64,000 nucleotides of DNA from JADJPO01 sp963825645 (GCA_963825645.1 CAWGTT010000002.1:1018599-1082598), one strand, 5' to 3'; positions 9,433 through 18,987 are shown, counted from the first letter of the stretch. Made by a program: numbers and translations. The notes: generated by a model not told the origin, from the sequence alone.

Positions 9433-10626
9433 TCAGTTCTGGAGCCAGGTATAGGCAACCAGACCCAGGTGATCAGATACGAAAAGACCTGAACGGGTCT
9501 TCAACACGCCGGTACGCACATCCAGCAGCGGTCGGACTGCGCCACGCACGAATACGTGGTCAATACGCTGATCCGGCACAGTCGCGGTGCGCGAACCACC
9601 ATCGTTGATCGGCCAGGTGTACCCAGGCAGGAACCGGCGGGTATCGGACCAGGTGTCAACGAAACCAGCCTCCAGAATGTCATTGAAGGTCTCGATCGGC
9701 GGGTCATCAATTGCATCTGGCTTGCTCGGACCGCTGTTGAAGTCGCCCGACAGGATAACCCGCGTGGGCGTCTGGCCGTCGCCGGGAATTACTTCGTCAG
9801 TCAGCAATTTCTCGGCTTGAGCCCGCTGGACCGTATACGTCGGGTTCCAGTCCTGCGGTACTCCCGGGACAGGGACGTAGGCCTCGAGGTGGGTGTTGAT
9901 CACCCGAGAAGTGAGTCCCGAACGGGTGACATCGACAGAGACCCATCCGCGTTCGATCGGCACCGTGCCGAGAACGTCAGATTTGATCTCCAGGATGCAC
10001 GGGTCTGTGGGGTCGCAGTCATAACCACTGTACCGACGCATTTGCGCGTTGTCCCACCGAAGATCGGCGCGGACAAGAATCACGTCGCGATCGGTCAGTC
10101 GAACGTCGGCTCCGTCGGCTCCGTCTGGGGCTTTGATGCGTGGGTCCGGTACAGGAACCTCGATGTCCGCGTTGTCCTGGGCAACTGCGACGGCGTAGTC
10201 AAGACTTTCATCCTTCAGGGCAGTCTTCAGCGAATCCAACGCATTGATTGTCTGGGTCATGGCTGGGGCGGGATCCCCCAACGTACCAGTGCGCCAGAGG
10301 TAGACCTCTTGCAGGGATACCACGTCCGGCCGGGTGATCTTGATCTCTCTCGCCAGACCGGCCGCTCGCTCGGACACCTTGCTGGCTTCGACCTCTAGGT
10401 AACCTTCGGCAGCGGCTTCGACGAATTCTGTGGGCGTCTTGGCATTAATAAGCGGCGCGAGATCGGTTCCCAGGTACATGTTTCTTGTCATGACGCTGAG
10501 CGGTGCACCTGAACCGCCCGATCCTCCGTCGGCCGACGCAGGGACTGCGCTCACCATCAGCAGGGCGAGCGCTGAGCCCGCGGCCAGAGCGGTTCTGACA
10601 CTCCGCGGTCGGGACCGATCGGTCAT
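9433..10626 (-). CDS. Exported endonuclease/exonuclease/phosphatase-family protein
   Basis: A 397-residue secreted enzyme of the DNase I/sphingomyelinase fold. ATG 10626 follows a GGAGG (complement of 10634-10638) and begins a signal peptide: basic MTDRSRPRSVR, hydrophobic core to about residue 28, Ala-X-Ala-type end near 32. Hallmark motifs are TRNMYLGTD, SLQEV (catalytic Glu107), NTHLEA, SGDFNSGP, DQRIDHVF and SDHLGL at the C-terminus. All metal-binding and catalytic positions appear present, so the enzyme should be active. Whether it is a nuclease, phosphodiesterase or phospholipase is not decidable here. It stands alone. Confidence 0.88.
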   Translation of the reverse strand: MTDRSRPRSVRTALAAGSALALLMVSAVPASADGGSGGSGAPLSVMTRNMYLGTDLAPLINAKTPTEFVEAAAEGYLEVEASKVSERAAGLAREIKITRPDVVSLQEVYLWRTGTLGDPAPAMTQTINALDSLKTALKDESLDYAVAVAQDNADIEVPVPDPRIKAPDGADGADVRLTDRDVILVRADLRWDNAQMRRYSGYDCDPTDPCILEIKSDVLGTVPIERGWVSVDVTRSGLTSRVINTHLEAYVPVPGVPQDWNPTYTVQRAQAEKLLTDEVIPGDGQTPTRVILSGDFNSGPSKPDAIDDPPIETFNDILEAGFVDTWSDTRRFLPGYTWPINDGGSRTATVPDQRIDHVFVRGAVRPLLDVRTGVLKTRSGLFVSDHLGLVAYTWLQN

Positions 10627-10969
10627 CGCGCAACCTCCACAGTGAGTGAGCATCGTTCCATAACAGACCAGGTAGATCGGGCATCGCTGCCCAGACCCTC
10701 TACTCACTGTCACGACCGCGTCAAGTCTGGCACACCGGCGACGCCCAGATGGCGGATCGTTCAACACTGGCCCCATGAGCGCAGCCGACCTCGTTCGTCC
10801 ATCGTTCGTCGTCGAGGAGCTTCGTCGTCGAGGAGCACTGCCTTGCCAAGGTGGCCGGCCGGTAGTGGTGAGGGACCGGACTACAGCCGCCGGTTACCCG
10901 CCGAGGTGGTCCAGCGCCTCGTCGAAGCTGCGGTAGAGGTGACCGTCCAGCGACGCGCCGGCGAACTGC
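10627..10969. other. Intergenic region with a 16-bp tandem repeat
   Basis: About 340 bases. The only structure seen is TTCGTCGTCGAGGAGC at 10805-10820, repeated directly at 10821-10836. I see no gene or obvious terminator. Confidence 0.45.
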
Positions 10970-12652
10970 TCACCGAGCTGCAGCCGGAAGAACGCGTTGG
11001 TCGAGTAGCGCGTGGTCGAGCGCAGATAGCGCGCCCCGCAGCCCCTCGAAGTTGAGGTAGAGCAGATCGTCCCCGGGGCGGTAGGCCACCCGCTCGCGCA
11101 GGCTCAGCACCTTCTCCTCGCGCAGTCCCATCCGACCGACGGCGAAGATCGCGGCGTCCATGACCCGCAGCGACGGCGCGACGGCGGGCCGGAACGCCAT
11201 CTGTGACAGCACGTCCCGCTCCAGCTCGACGCCGGGCGCGAGCTCGGCGACCTCAAGCCCGGTCTCGGTCAGCCGCAGCACGCACCGCTCGGTGACGTAG
11301 CGGACCGGCTGGCCGCGACGGCGGGCCTGGGCCGCGCTGAAGGTCACGTGGCTGACCCTCTCGACGAACTTCGACGCCCGACCGGGGCGGCGGATCCGCA
11401 GCGCACCGCCTTCGATCTCCTCGGTGGAGCGAGTCGCGAAGGTCCCCAGGAAGTACAGCGCCCCGGCGTTCTGGCTGATGTTCACGAAGCCGCCGGCGCC
11501 GGCCAGCCGGCCGGCGAACCGGCTGACGTTGACGTTGCCCTCGGCGTCGACCTCGGCGAACCCGAGAAAGGCCTGATCCAGGCCGCCGCCGTCGTAGAAG
11601 TCGAACATCGCCGACTGGTCGATCACCGACTGAGGGTTGACCGAGGCGCCGAAGGACAGGCCGCTGGCCGGTCGGCCACCGACCGCTCCCGGTTCGACGG
11701 TGAGGGTGATCAGGTCGAGCACGCCCTCCTCATCGGCGACCTGGGCAACCCCCTCGGGCACGCCGATGCCCAGGTTGACCACCGCGTTCCAGCGCAGGTA
11801 GCGGGCCGCGCGGCGGGCGATCACGGCGCGCGCGTCGAGCGCGCCGAGGACCGGCTTGACCCGGGACGGCGCGTGGACCTCACCGGTGAAGGCCGGCTCG
11901 TAGTCGACGGCGAAGGTCTGCGGATGGTTCGCCGGTTCCGCCACCACGACGGCATCCACCAGGATGCCGGGCACCCGGACCATCTGCGGCGGCACCCGGT
12001 GCCGGTCGGTGACCCGCTCGACCTGGGCGATGACCAGGCCGCCGGAGTTCTTCGCCGCCTGGGCCATTGCCAGGACATCGGTGGTGAGGGCCTCCCGCTC
12101 CAGGGAGAGGTTGCCCTCGGTGTCGGAGGTGGTGGCCCGAATCAGGGCCACGTCGACGCCGAACGCCGGGTAGCAGAGGTACTCCTCGCCGTGCAGCTCG
12201 ACCAGCTCGACCAGATCCTGTGTGGTCCTGGCGTTCAGCTTCCCGCCGTCCACCCGGGGGTCGGCGAAGGTGCCGAGGCCGACCCGGGTGATCGCCCCGG
12301 GCCGGTGCGCGGCGATGTCGCGGAACAGGTGTGCCATCACGCCCTGCGGGAAGCAGTAGGCCTCGATCGCGTTCTCGGTGACCAGCCGGCCGAGGCCTGG
12401 AGCGAGGCCCCAGTGCCCGCCGATCGCCCGGCGGACCATGCCGGCCCGGGCGAAGTGGTTGAGCCCTCGCGTCTGCCGGTCTCCCGGACCGGCGACGAAG
12501 GTGAGGGTGAGGTCCCGTGGCTCCCCCGTTGCCAGGAATCGCCTCTCCAGGGCCGCGGCCAGCTCCTCCGGCACCCCCACGCCGACGAAGCCGCCCACGG
12601 CCACAGTGTCACCGTCGAGGATCACCCGCACGGCGTCGTCCGCCGCGATCAC
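10970..12652 (-). CDS. Type I (Pct/YdiF-like) acyl-CoA:carboxylate CoA-transferase
   Basis: A 560-residue fused alpha-beta CoA-transferase. The N-terminal half has a DGDTVAVGGFVGVGVPEEL motif (residues 13-32). The C-terminal half has NLGIGVPEGVAQVADEEG and the catalytic-glutamate segment TVEPGAVGG with Glu320, where the covalent CoA thioester would form. Fused architecture and length match propionate/acetate CoA-transferases rather than two-subunit SCOT enzymes. The GTG start at 12652 keeps the KVIAADDAV-type N-terminus, but the frame is open a little further upstream without a clear ribosome site. It is separate from the catabolic operon at 15-32 kb; the carboxylate substrate is unknown. Confidence 0.85.
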   Translation of the reverse strand: MIAADDAVRVILDGDTVAVGGFVGVGVPEELAAALERRFLATGEPRDLTLTFVAGPGDRQTRGLNHFARAGMVRRAIGGHWGLAPGLGRLVTENAIEAYCFPQGVMAHLFRDIAAHRPGAITRVGLGTFADPRVDGGKLNARTTQDLVELVELHGEEYLCYPAFGVDVALIRATTSDTEGNLSLEREALTTDVLAMAQAAKNSGGLVIAQVERVTDRHRVPPQMVRVPGILVDAVVVAEPANHPQTFAVDYEPAFTGEVHAPSRVKPVLGALDARAVIARRAARYLRWNAVVNLGIGVPEGVAQVADEEGVLDLITLTVEPGAVGGRPASGLSFGASVNPQSVIDQSAMFDFYDGGGLDQAFLGFAEVDAEGNVNVSRFAGRLAGAGGFVNISQNAGALYFLGTFATRSTEEIEGGALRIRRPGRASKFVERVSHVTFSAAQARRRGQPVRYVTERCVLRLTETGLEVAELAPGVELERDVLSQMAFRPAVAPSLRVMDAAIFAVGRMGLREEKVLSLRERVAYRPGDDLLYLNFEGLRGALSALDHALLDQRVLPAAAR

Positions 12653-12925
12653 CTTTGTTGCGTGCCATGCCCACCAGCCTCGGGCAGGCGGGCCTGCGCG
12701 CGCCCGGGCCCTACGGCGTCTCGGGCACCGGCGGCGTGATCAACCACCCGACAGGCGCCGGTCGCACCCGCCGCTGTCCCTCGCCGCCGACGATGTCCCG
12801 GACCGCGGCCGGTCGGGGTCGCCGAGTACCATCTGCGGGATGGCACCCTGGCGACGCTCATCCAGGTTCGCGCCTGCCGCCCTTCGCGTGGGGTCAACGG
12901 GCACTGCAGACGGCACCACGTTGCC

Positions 12926-14128
12926 GTGAGCGCGGGGAGGCAGGGGCACGAAGCGGGGACAACGTCGTCCTGGCTGGATCTCCCACCTCATCGAACGTGG
13001 TTGGAGCGAGGCTTCGCCGACGTTCTGTCGTTCGCGCTGGCGTCGATCCGCCCGGACGGCGGCTTCCACTACCAGGACGCCGACGGGTCGCCTCGGCCCG
13101 ACCGCCGTCCCCAGCTCTTCCTCACCGCACGGATGGCCCATACCGCCTCCGTCGGCGTGCGGAACGGCATCCCTGGATCCGGTGAGCTCCTCGATCACGC
13201 GATGACGTCGCTGCGAGGGTTCCACGTGGACACCGTCCACGGCGGCTGGTTCACCGAGCCCGGCACCCGGACGCGCAAGTCCACCTATGACCATGTGCAC
13301 GTGGGGCTCGCGGCGGCAACGGCCATGACGGTCGATCACCCCTCTGCGGCGCCGCTCCTCGACCGGATCGCCACATTGGTCGACGAGCGGTTCTGGGACG
13401 CCGAGACATCGACGTTGATGGAGTCCTTCGCGCCCGACTGGACCGATCCGGAGGACTACCGCGGCGCCAACGCCAACATGCACGGTCTTGAAGCGTTCCT
13501 CGCGATCGGCTCTGCCACGGGGGATGCCACGTGGCACCGACGCGGACTCGCCATAGCTGATCGCCTCATCAACCACGCTGCGCGGGAACGGGATTGGCTT
13601 CTGCCAGAGCACTTCAGTGCACGCTGGGAGGTGCTGCCGGAGTACAACCATGACGCGCCACTCCACCCGTTCCGGCCGTACGGCGCCACGTTCGGCCATT
13701 CACTGGAATGGGCACGCTTCCTCCTCGATCTCGACGGCTCACCTCTCGTCGAATCCCCTTCCTGGCTGCTCGACGCCGCCGACGCCCTGACCCGTCGGGC
13801 CCTCGATGGCGGCTGGGCGCTGGACGGCCGACCAGGTCTGGTCTACACCGTGGACTGGACGGGACGCCCCGTGGCCGCCCTCCGTCTGCATTGGCCTGTC
13901 TGCGAAGGTATCCAGGCCACGGCCGCGTTGTACCGGCGAACCGGCAACCAGCACTGGGAGACGTGGTACCGCCGGCTGTGGGACCACGCCGCCCGCTTCT
14001 TCATCGACGACCGCGGCACCTGGCGCAACGAGCTCGACGACCGGATGCGCGAAGGCGGCACGGTATGGCCGGGCAGACCCGACGTCTACCACTGCGGCGG
14101 TGCGCTGACCGGCCCGCTCGAGGTCTGA
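12926..14128 (+). CDS. AGE-family aldose-ketose isomerase, YihS-like
   Basis: A 400-residue (alpha/alpha)6-barrel isomerase. EDYRGANANMHGLEAFLA (about 177-194), EHFSARW, YGATFGHSLEWARF, VYTVDWTGRP and WPGRPDVYH follow the order and wording of E. coli YihS, the sulfoquinovose/mannose isomerase, and keep the His positions in NMH, GHS and VYH. Expected reaction: aldose to ketose conversion of a free hexose or 6-sulfo-6-deoxyhexose. The GTG start has no strong ribosome site; the conserved region begins near residue 17. The stop is 10 bases before the PfkB start, so the two are probably one operon that isomerises a sugar and then phosphorylates the ketose. Confidence 0.85.
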   Translation: MSAGRQGHEAGTTSSWLDLPPHRTWLERGFADVLSFALASIRPDGGFHYQDADGSPRPDRRPQLFLTARMAHTASVGVRNGIPGSGELLDHAMTSLRGFHVDTVHGGWFTEPGTRTRKSTYDHVHVGLAAATAMTVDHPSAAPLLDRIATLVDERFWDAETSTLMESFAPDWTDPEDYRGANANMHGLEAFLAIGSATGDATWHRRGLAIADRLINHAARERDWLLPEHFSARWEVLPEYNHDAPLHPFRPYGATFGHSLEWARFLLDLDGSPLVESPSWLLDAADALTRRALDGGWALDGRPGLVYTVDWTGRPVAALRLHWPVCEGIQATAALYRRTGNQHWETWYRRLWDHAARFFIDDRGTWRNELDDRMREGGTVWPGRPDVYHCGGALTGPLEV

Positions 14129-14138
14129 GGCGATCCTC

Positions 14139-15089
14139 GTGTTGGTCGTCACCCCGAACACGTGCATCGACGTGACGACGTGGCTGGCTCTCCTGACGCC
14201 CGGTTCTGTGAGCCGATCGACTCGCATGAGCCAGTCGGCCGGCGGAAAAGGGGTCAACGTCTGTCGCACACTGCGAGCCCTGGGGCGCAGACCACGTCTC
14301 ATCGGCCTGTCACCCATCGAGGACCCGCGACTCGAGCGGTTCCTCGCCGCCGAGCGATGCGACTTCGTCCCCGTCCGCCACCGCGGACAGGGCCGCATCG
14401 CCCTGATCTTCCTCGAGGACGACGGGCGCGTATCCGTTGTCAACGGTCGCGGCCCGGCCGCCGAGGACTGGGATCCCGACCGCTTCCTGCCGCGGGTACA
14501 GGCCGAGCTCGAGCACGCCCCAGCTGTGGCGTGCTCGGGATCCCTGCCGCCGGGCCTCGCCGCCGACACCTATGCGCAGATCGTCCGGGCCGCGCACGCC
14601 CGCTCGGTGCCGGCCTTTGTCGACGCTGCCCCCACCATCCTCGACGCGGCCCTCGGGAGCGAACCGGACTTCGTCAGCCCCAACGTCGGGGAGGCCGAGG
14701 CTCTGCTGCGCGGCCGCACGGACGAGCACGTCGAGGAATCCGGCGACGACCTCTCAGAGAGGTGCGTCGAGGCGTCCCGCGCCCTGCACGGCCGCGGTGC
14801 TCTGCGCGTCGTCGTCACCGCGGGGTCGCATGGCGCCGCGTTGACCACGTCCCGGGGCAGCTGGTGGATCGGCGCTCCCCGGGTCCCCGTGGCCAACCCG
14901 ATCGGCGCCGGCGACTCCTTCCTCGCCGGGACGGCGGACGCCGTCCTCAAGGGTCACGACGACATCACGGCGGTACGACATGGGATGGCCGTCGCGGCCG
15001 CGGCCGTCCAGAACGAGACGAGCGGCATGTTCACACCCCCGCTCGTCGCCTCCGCGCTGGCGCAGCTGCCCGAAGCGGTGGCCAGATGA
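14139..15089 (+). CDS. PfkB-family ketohexose kinase
   Basis: A 316-residue ribokinase-like kinase of the 1-phosphofructokinase/tagatose-6-phosphate kinase group. The N-terminal PfkB motif SAGGKGVNV is at 33-41, FVSPNVGEAEALL in the middle, and the C-terminal motif NPIGAGDSFLAG at 253-264 with catalytic Asp259. It follows the isomerase gene by 10 bases and starts with GTG. Phosphorylation of the ketose made by the upstream isomerase is the natural inference. In E. coli sulfoglycolysis the same combination (YihS isomerase, YihV PfkB kinase) acts on sulfoquinovose, but fructose is equally possible. No aldolase gene follows; the next gene is convergent. Confidence 0.85.
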   Translation: MLVVTPNTCIDVTTWLALLTPGSVSRSTRMSQSAGGKGVNVCRTLRALGRRPRLIGLSPIEDPRLERFLAAERCDFVPVRHRGQGRIALIFLEDDGRVSVVNGRGPAAEDWDPDRFLPRVQAELEHAPAVACSGSLPPGLAADTYAQIVRAAHARSVPAFVDAAPTILDAALGSEPDFVSPNVGEAEALLRGRTDEHVEESGDDLSERCVEASRALHGRGALRVVVTAGSHGAALTTSRGSWWIGAPRVPVANPIGAGDSFLAGTADAVLKGHDDITAVRHGMAVAAAAVQNETSGMFTPPLVASALAQLPEAVAR

Positions 15090-15140
15090 GCGGCCGGGCC
15101 GAGCTCGACCCCGGCGCCGTCGTGGACGCCGTCCCGGGCC

Positions 15141-16565
15141 TCATCGGCCACGTCCGGCCGGCCCCGCCACGGAAGGAGCCTTCTCGGCCAGCGCCCGAAG
15201 CGCTGAGGGGAACACCTCCGGCGGAGGCGTGACCAGCCCCGCACCGACCTGGCCGGTGCCGGCGACCCGTCCGGCCATGCCCGTGTTGATCTGCGGCAGG
15301 ATGCCGCTGCGCACGACCTTGGTCACGTCGATGCCGACGGGCGTGCCCCGGAACTCGAGGATCGGGACCTGGTAGGCCGGGTGTTCGGCGAGCGTGATGT
15401 CGTACATCCGGCGGGTCGTGGACAGGGCGAGCGGCACGTCCCCGCCGACGAACCGGACGATGGCCGGGGCGGCCGCCATCGCAAAGCCACCGATCCCCGC
15501 GGTCTCGGTGATGGCGGAGTCGCCGATGTCCGGGTTGGCGTCGTCGGGCCCGAAGCCGCCGAGGAAGAGGCCGTCGGGGGTGAGCGCGGGCGCGGTGAAC
15601 CACTGCCCACCGGTCCCCGACACCTGGATCCCGAAGTCGGTGCCGTTGCGCGTCATGCTCACCACGAGCGTCGAGCCGGGCACGTCGCGCGCGGCGTCCG
15701 TGGCGAGCTTGCACGCGGGCATCACGAGGTTGAGGAAGAAGTGGTCGTTGCCCGATACGAACCGGACGACGTCCGCGACCTCCGCCGACGGCGCACCGGA
15801 GTCGATGATCTGAGGCAGCAGCTCGCGCAGCAGCATCAGCGTCCCGGCGCGGTTGCGGTTGTGCCCCTCGTCGCCCATCTGGAGCATCTGAGCGATGATC
15901 GCCTTGATGTCGACCGGGCCGCGGGCGCGCACCGCCCGTTGCAGCATCGGGCCCAGAACGTCGGTCATCCAGCGCAGCCGTTCGATCACCTGCGGGCCGT
16001 AGGCGCCGTACCGCAGGACCGTGCCGAGCCCCTCGTTGATCGAGCACCAGGCGCGGCCACCTCCGTGCGGGTCCTCGAGCTCGAACATCCACATCGAGGG
16101 ACTGACCACGCCGGCCATCGGCCCGACCGACCGGCGATGATGGCACGCATCGAGCTCGATCCCGGTCCCGGCCGCGAGCAGCCTCTCCGCCTGCTCGGGG
16201 TCCGCGGCCATGCCCTCGAACATGGCTGCGCCGATCAGTGCGCCGCGCATCGGCCCCGAGGCTCGCTCCCAGTCCAGCGGCGGCCCGGCGTGCAGGAACG
16301 TGCCGGCCTGCAGCCCGAGGGCCTCGCGGGCAGGCCGCACGTCGACCAGGTGCGCGCCCGCGGCCGTCAACCGGGCGACGGCGGTCGTGTTCGCCTCACG
16401 CCGTCGACGGTCGGCCAGCACCCGCGCCAGCGCCGCCTCGGTGCCGCCCATCGGGGGGCGCCAGTCCACCTGCTCGACCGGCACGGCCTGCTCGGCGAGC
16501 GCATCGGCGAACAGCCCCACGCCGGCGGTGACGACGAGCGACGGAGCGGACAGCAGGTTGGTCAC
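15141..16565 (-). CDS. AllG/YlbE-like DUF1116 protein
   Basis: A 474-residue cytosolic protein of the DUF1116 family, which accompanies FdrA. GTG 16565 overlaps the fdrA stop in a GTGA junction, so translation is coupled. Recognisable segments include VDWRPPMGG near the N-terminus, MFEGMAADPEQAE, GDEGHNRN, VSGNDHFFLN and GVPVGID-like C-terminal sequence (read here as GTPVGIDVTKVV). In E. coli the FdrA-YlbE-YlbF trio of the allantoin locus (AllF, AllG, AllH) has been assigned to carbamoyl transfer from oxalurate to phosphate. Here it is the last gene of the minus arm of a catabolic locus that also has carbamate kinase, so it is probably a subunit of a carbamoyl-phosphate-forming complex. Its substrate is inferred only. 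Confidence 0.82.
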   Translation of the reverse strand: MTNLLSAPSLVVTAGVGLFADALAEQAVPVEQVDWRPPMGGTEAALARVLADRRRREANTTAVARLTAAGAHLVDVRPAREALGLQAGTFLHAGPPLDWERASGPMRGALIGAAMFEGMAADPEQAERLLAAGTGIELDACHHRRSVGPMAGVVSPSMWMFELEDPHGGGRAWCSINEGLGTVLRYGAYGPQVIERLRWMTDVLGPMLQRAVRARGPVDIKAIIAQMLQMGDEGHNRNRAGTLMLLRELLPQIIDSGAPSAEVADVVRFVSGNDHFFLNLVMPACKLATDAARDVPGSTLVVSMTRNGTDFGIQVSGTGGQWFTAPALTPDGLFLGGFGPDDANPDIGDSAITETAGIGGFAMAAAPAIVRFVGGDVPLALSTTRRMYDITLAEHPAYQVPILEFRGTPVGIDVTKVVRSGILPQINTGMAGRVAGTGQVGAGLVTPPPEVFPSALRALAEKAPSVAGPAGRGR

Positions 16566-18100
16566 GGCACCTCCACGAGCGCCACCGCGGCGCGAGCGGC
16601 CGCGGCGTTGGACAGGTAGACAGAGGCGCCGGCCGCGCGCAGCGCCTCCGCCTGGCGGACCAGGCCCTGCGGATCGCCCTCGGCGCCGCACAGCGACACC
16701 ACGACGTCCAGCCCTCGCTCGTCCCTACGAGCGGTGGCGCGGGCCGATGCGATGGCCGGTGCCAGCTCCGCCGCCGGGTCCCCATGCGCTCCATGGCCCA
16801 GTACGACGTCCAGCAGGACGACGGCGGTCTCGGGGTCGGCCGCCTCGCCGGCCAGCCGGTCCAGGCGGGCGCGCTGGTCGATCATCGGGTGCGGGCGGCC
16901 CCGGGTGAGCCGGTCGTCACCGAAGTCAATCATCGCGTGTCCGGCGGCGTGCAGGTCGTCGGGCAGCGCCCACTGCGGTTCGAGGGGGATGTTCGAGCGG
17001 ATCGGGCCCAGCGCGGCCGCCGCGATCACCATGGCCTCGTCGCACAGGGTGCCCCCGGCGAACAGCCCGCGCAGCGCGCCGTCCCGCCAGCCGCCGCCCC
17101 GCCTGACGCCGTCCCGCTCACTGCCGTCCCGCTCACCGCCGTGGCCACCCTGGTCACCGGCGGCGAGCCAGCTGAGCGGTTCGGTCCACCCGGCGCCCGC
17201 GGACTGCGCCGCGGCCTGCGCCGCAGCGCTCAGATCTGGACGCCCCCGGCCCAGCAGCGCGACCTGCACCGGCGTCGACAGGGCCCCGGCGACGGCGAGG
17301 ATCTGTTCCTCCACCTGCTTCGCCGGCGGTTTGGAGACCAGCACGATGAGCTCGGTCGTGGGGTCCCCGTCGAGCATCGCCAGCGCCTGGCGGGTGGACC
17401 GGCCGCCGACCGCGGCCGAGAGGTCCCGGCCGCCGACGCCGAGGCAGTGACTGACCCCCACTCCCGCCGCGTCGAGCAGGCACATCAGCTGCTGGGCCCC
17501 GGTGCCGGACGCCGCGACGATCCCGACCGGCCCGGGCCTGACCGTGTTCGCGAACCCCAGCCCGACGCCGCCGACCGCCGCCGTCCCGCAGTCCGGGCCC
17601 ATCACCAGCAGGCCCCGGCGAGCGCCCTCGTCCTTGAGTCGCACCTCGTGCTCGACCGGCACGTTGTCGCTGAAGACCATGACGTGCGCCCCCGCCTCCA
17701 GCGCGTCGAGGGCCTCGGCGAACGCGGACGGCCCCGGCACGCTGATCAGAGCCAGGGACGCGCCGGCCCGGGCGACCGCCGCACCGGTGGTCCGGGCCGG
17801 CTCGGCCTGGCCGAGGCCACCGGAAGCCGCCCGCGACCTCGGTGCGAGGGCGACGTCGAGGGCGGTCAGCCCGGCCCGCACGGACTCGTCGTCGCGCCCG
17901 CGGATCGCGACCACCAGGTCGTTGGGGCCGGCCTGCGGCGCCGGGAAACCCATGCCCGCCAGCAGGTCCAGGTTCAGCTCGGTCGCCATCGCGACCAGGG
18001 CCGCCTCGACACCCGGTGCGTCGCCGACGGCGCGGCTGACCTGCATGAGGGTGACCGAGTCGTGGTAGGCGCCGGATCGCACGTCCACGTGGGTCGTCAT
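16562..18100 (-). CDS. fdrA: FdrA/AllF-like acyl-CoA synthetase-fold protein
   Basis: A 512-residue FdrA homologue related to succinyl-CoA synthetase. ATG 18100 overlaps the upstream stop (ATGA), and GGAAGG lies just before it. Segments include LISVPGPSAFAEALDAL, FSDNVPVEHEV, MGPDCGTAAVGGVGLGFAN, GIVAASGTGAQQLMCLLD and a C-terminal VVLLDVVLGHGAHGDPA, where the GHG corresponds to the phospho-His region of the synthetase family. A low-complexity insert rich in Gly, Asp and Arg lies near residues 330-345. It is the middle gene of a three-gene coupled operon (AllH-like, FdrA, AllG-like). Expected role: central subunit of a carbamoyltransferase making carbamoyl phosphate for the carbamate kinase at 29748-30680. 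Confidence 0.88.
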   Translation of the reverse strand: MTTHVDVRSGAYHDSVTLMQVSRAVGDAPGVEAALVAMATELNLDLLAGMGFPAPQAGPNDLVVAIRGRDDESVRAGLTALDVALAPRSRAASGGLGQAEPARTTGAAVARAGASLALISVPGPSAFAEALDALEAGAHVMVFSDNVPVEHEVRLKDEGARRGLLVMGPDCGTAAVGGVGLGFANTVRPGPVGIVAASGTGAQQLMCLLDAAGVGVSHCLGVGGRDLSAAVGGRSTRQALAMLDGDPTTELIVLVSKPPAKQVEEQILAVAGALSTPVQVALLGRGRPDLSAAAQAAAQSAGAGWTEPLSWLAAGDQGGHGGERDGSERDGVRRGGGWRDGALRGLFAGGTLCDEAMVIAAAALGPIRSNIPLEPQWALPDDLHAAGHAMIDFGDDRLTRGRPHPMIDQRARLDRLAGEAADPETAVVLLDVVLGHGAHGDPAAELAPAIASARATARRDERGLDVVVSLCGAEGDPQGLVRQAEALRAAGASVYLSNAAAARAAVALVEVP

Positions 18101-18972
18101 GCGCCGTCCTTCCGTGCGGCTTGTGCGGCGGACCCGAGTGCGTGCCGCCCGGCGGTCAGCACACCCATGGCGAGCCCGTGTCCGGAGGTGTGCCCGAGGC
18201 GCAGGGTCGCGCTCACGCTCGATGCGATGTCGCCGTGCCCACCGACGGCGTCCACGAGCGCCACCACGTCGGGGACGCCGTGCCCCGCCGCCGCGCTGTG
18301 CAGGCAGGCCGCGGAGACGGCGGTGGTCCGGCCGGCAACCCCGCGCAGCAGCGCCTCGGCGCCGATGTCGACGCCCCAGGCCCGCGAGGCCAGCAGGCGC
18401 CCGGCGAGGACGTCGTCGGCGTACGGGGTCAGCCCCGGACCGAGGCCCATGCGTCGCGCCAGCGCGACCGGGTCGGGCTGCTCGTCGTCCGGGACGGCTG
18501 CCGGCAGGCCCACCGCCTCCGGGGGATCGCCCACCAGGCGTGTCACCGTCTGCACCCCCTCGGCCAGGGCCGCCCGGGATCGCGGCGCCCGGGGCCGCGC
18601 CGGGTGCAGCCACCGGCCGATGACCAGGTCCAGGTCGCCGGCCGCCGTGGCCAGGCGGATGCGGCCCCCGCCCACCACGACGGTGCGCGAGCGCAGGCCG
18701 CCGTCCCGGGGGCAACGGGCGCTGCCGCCGACCCAAGGGCGGCTGTCGCTGCCGATCGCGAGCACCGCGCCGAACGGCAGCCGGACGGCGTCACGGGTCA
18801 GCAGGGCGAGCACTCCCCCGGCGGGGTCGTCGGCCGGTCCTGGGACGACGGCGGGAGCGGGGCCCAGATAGAGCGCGGCGGTCGTCGCCCCGATCACCTC
18901 GAACCGCCGCGGGCCCCCCCGGATCGCCGCCTGCCACATCACCGGCGCGGCGATCGGCAGCATCCTCGCCAC
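18097..18972 (-). CDS. AllH/YlbF-like DUF2877 protein
   Basis: A 291-residue protein of the DUF2877 family. GTG 18972 is chosen because GAGGGAGG lies six bases upstream; a TTG at 18990 is the alternative. The family hallmark MGLGPGLTPYADDVLAG is near residues 186-202; related proteins read GLTPSGDD here. Other segments are LVGDPPEAV and LGHTSGHGLAMGVL near the C-terminus. It is the first gene of the minus arm and overlaps fdrA by four bases. Together with FdrA and the DUF1116 protein it would form the carbamoyltransferase complex. No signal or membrane segment is present. Confidence 0.82.
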   Translation of the reverse strand: MARMLPIAAPVMWQAAIRGGPRRFEVIGATTAALYLGPAPAVVPGPADDPAGGVLALLTRDAVRLPFGAVLAIGSDSRPWVGGSARCPRDGGLRSRTVVVGGGRIRLATAAGDLDLVIGRWLHPARPRAPRSRAALAEGVQTVTRLVGDPPEAVGLPAAVPDDEQPDPVALARRMGLGPGLTPYADDVLAGRLLASRAWGVDIGAEALLRGVAGRTTAVSAACLHSAAAGHGVPDVVALVDAVGGHGDIASSVSATLRLGHTSGHGLAMGVLTAGRHALGSAAQAARKDGA

Positions 18973-18987
18973 GGCGGGCCTCCCTCT

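Noticed and set aside
10627..10969. Possible short gene or leader between EEP and CoA-transferase genes
   Set aside because: Plus-strand frames there have no ribosome site and overlap a simple 16-bp duplication.
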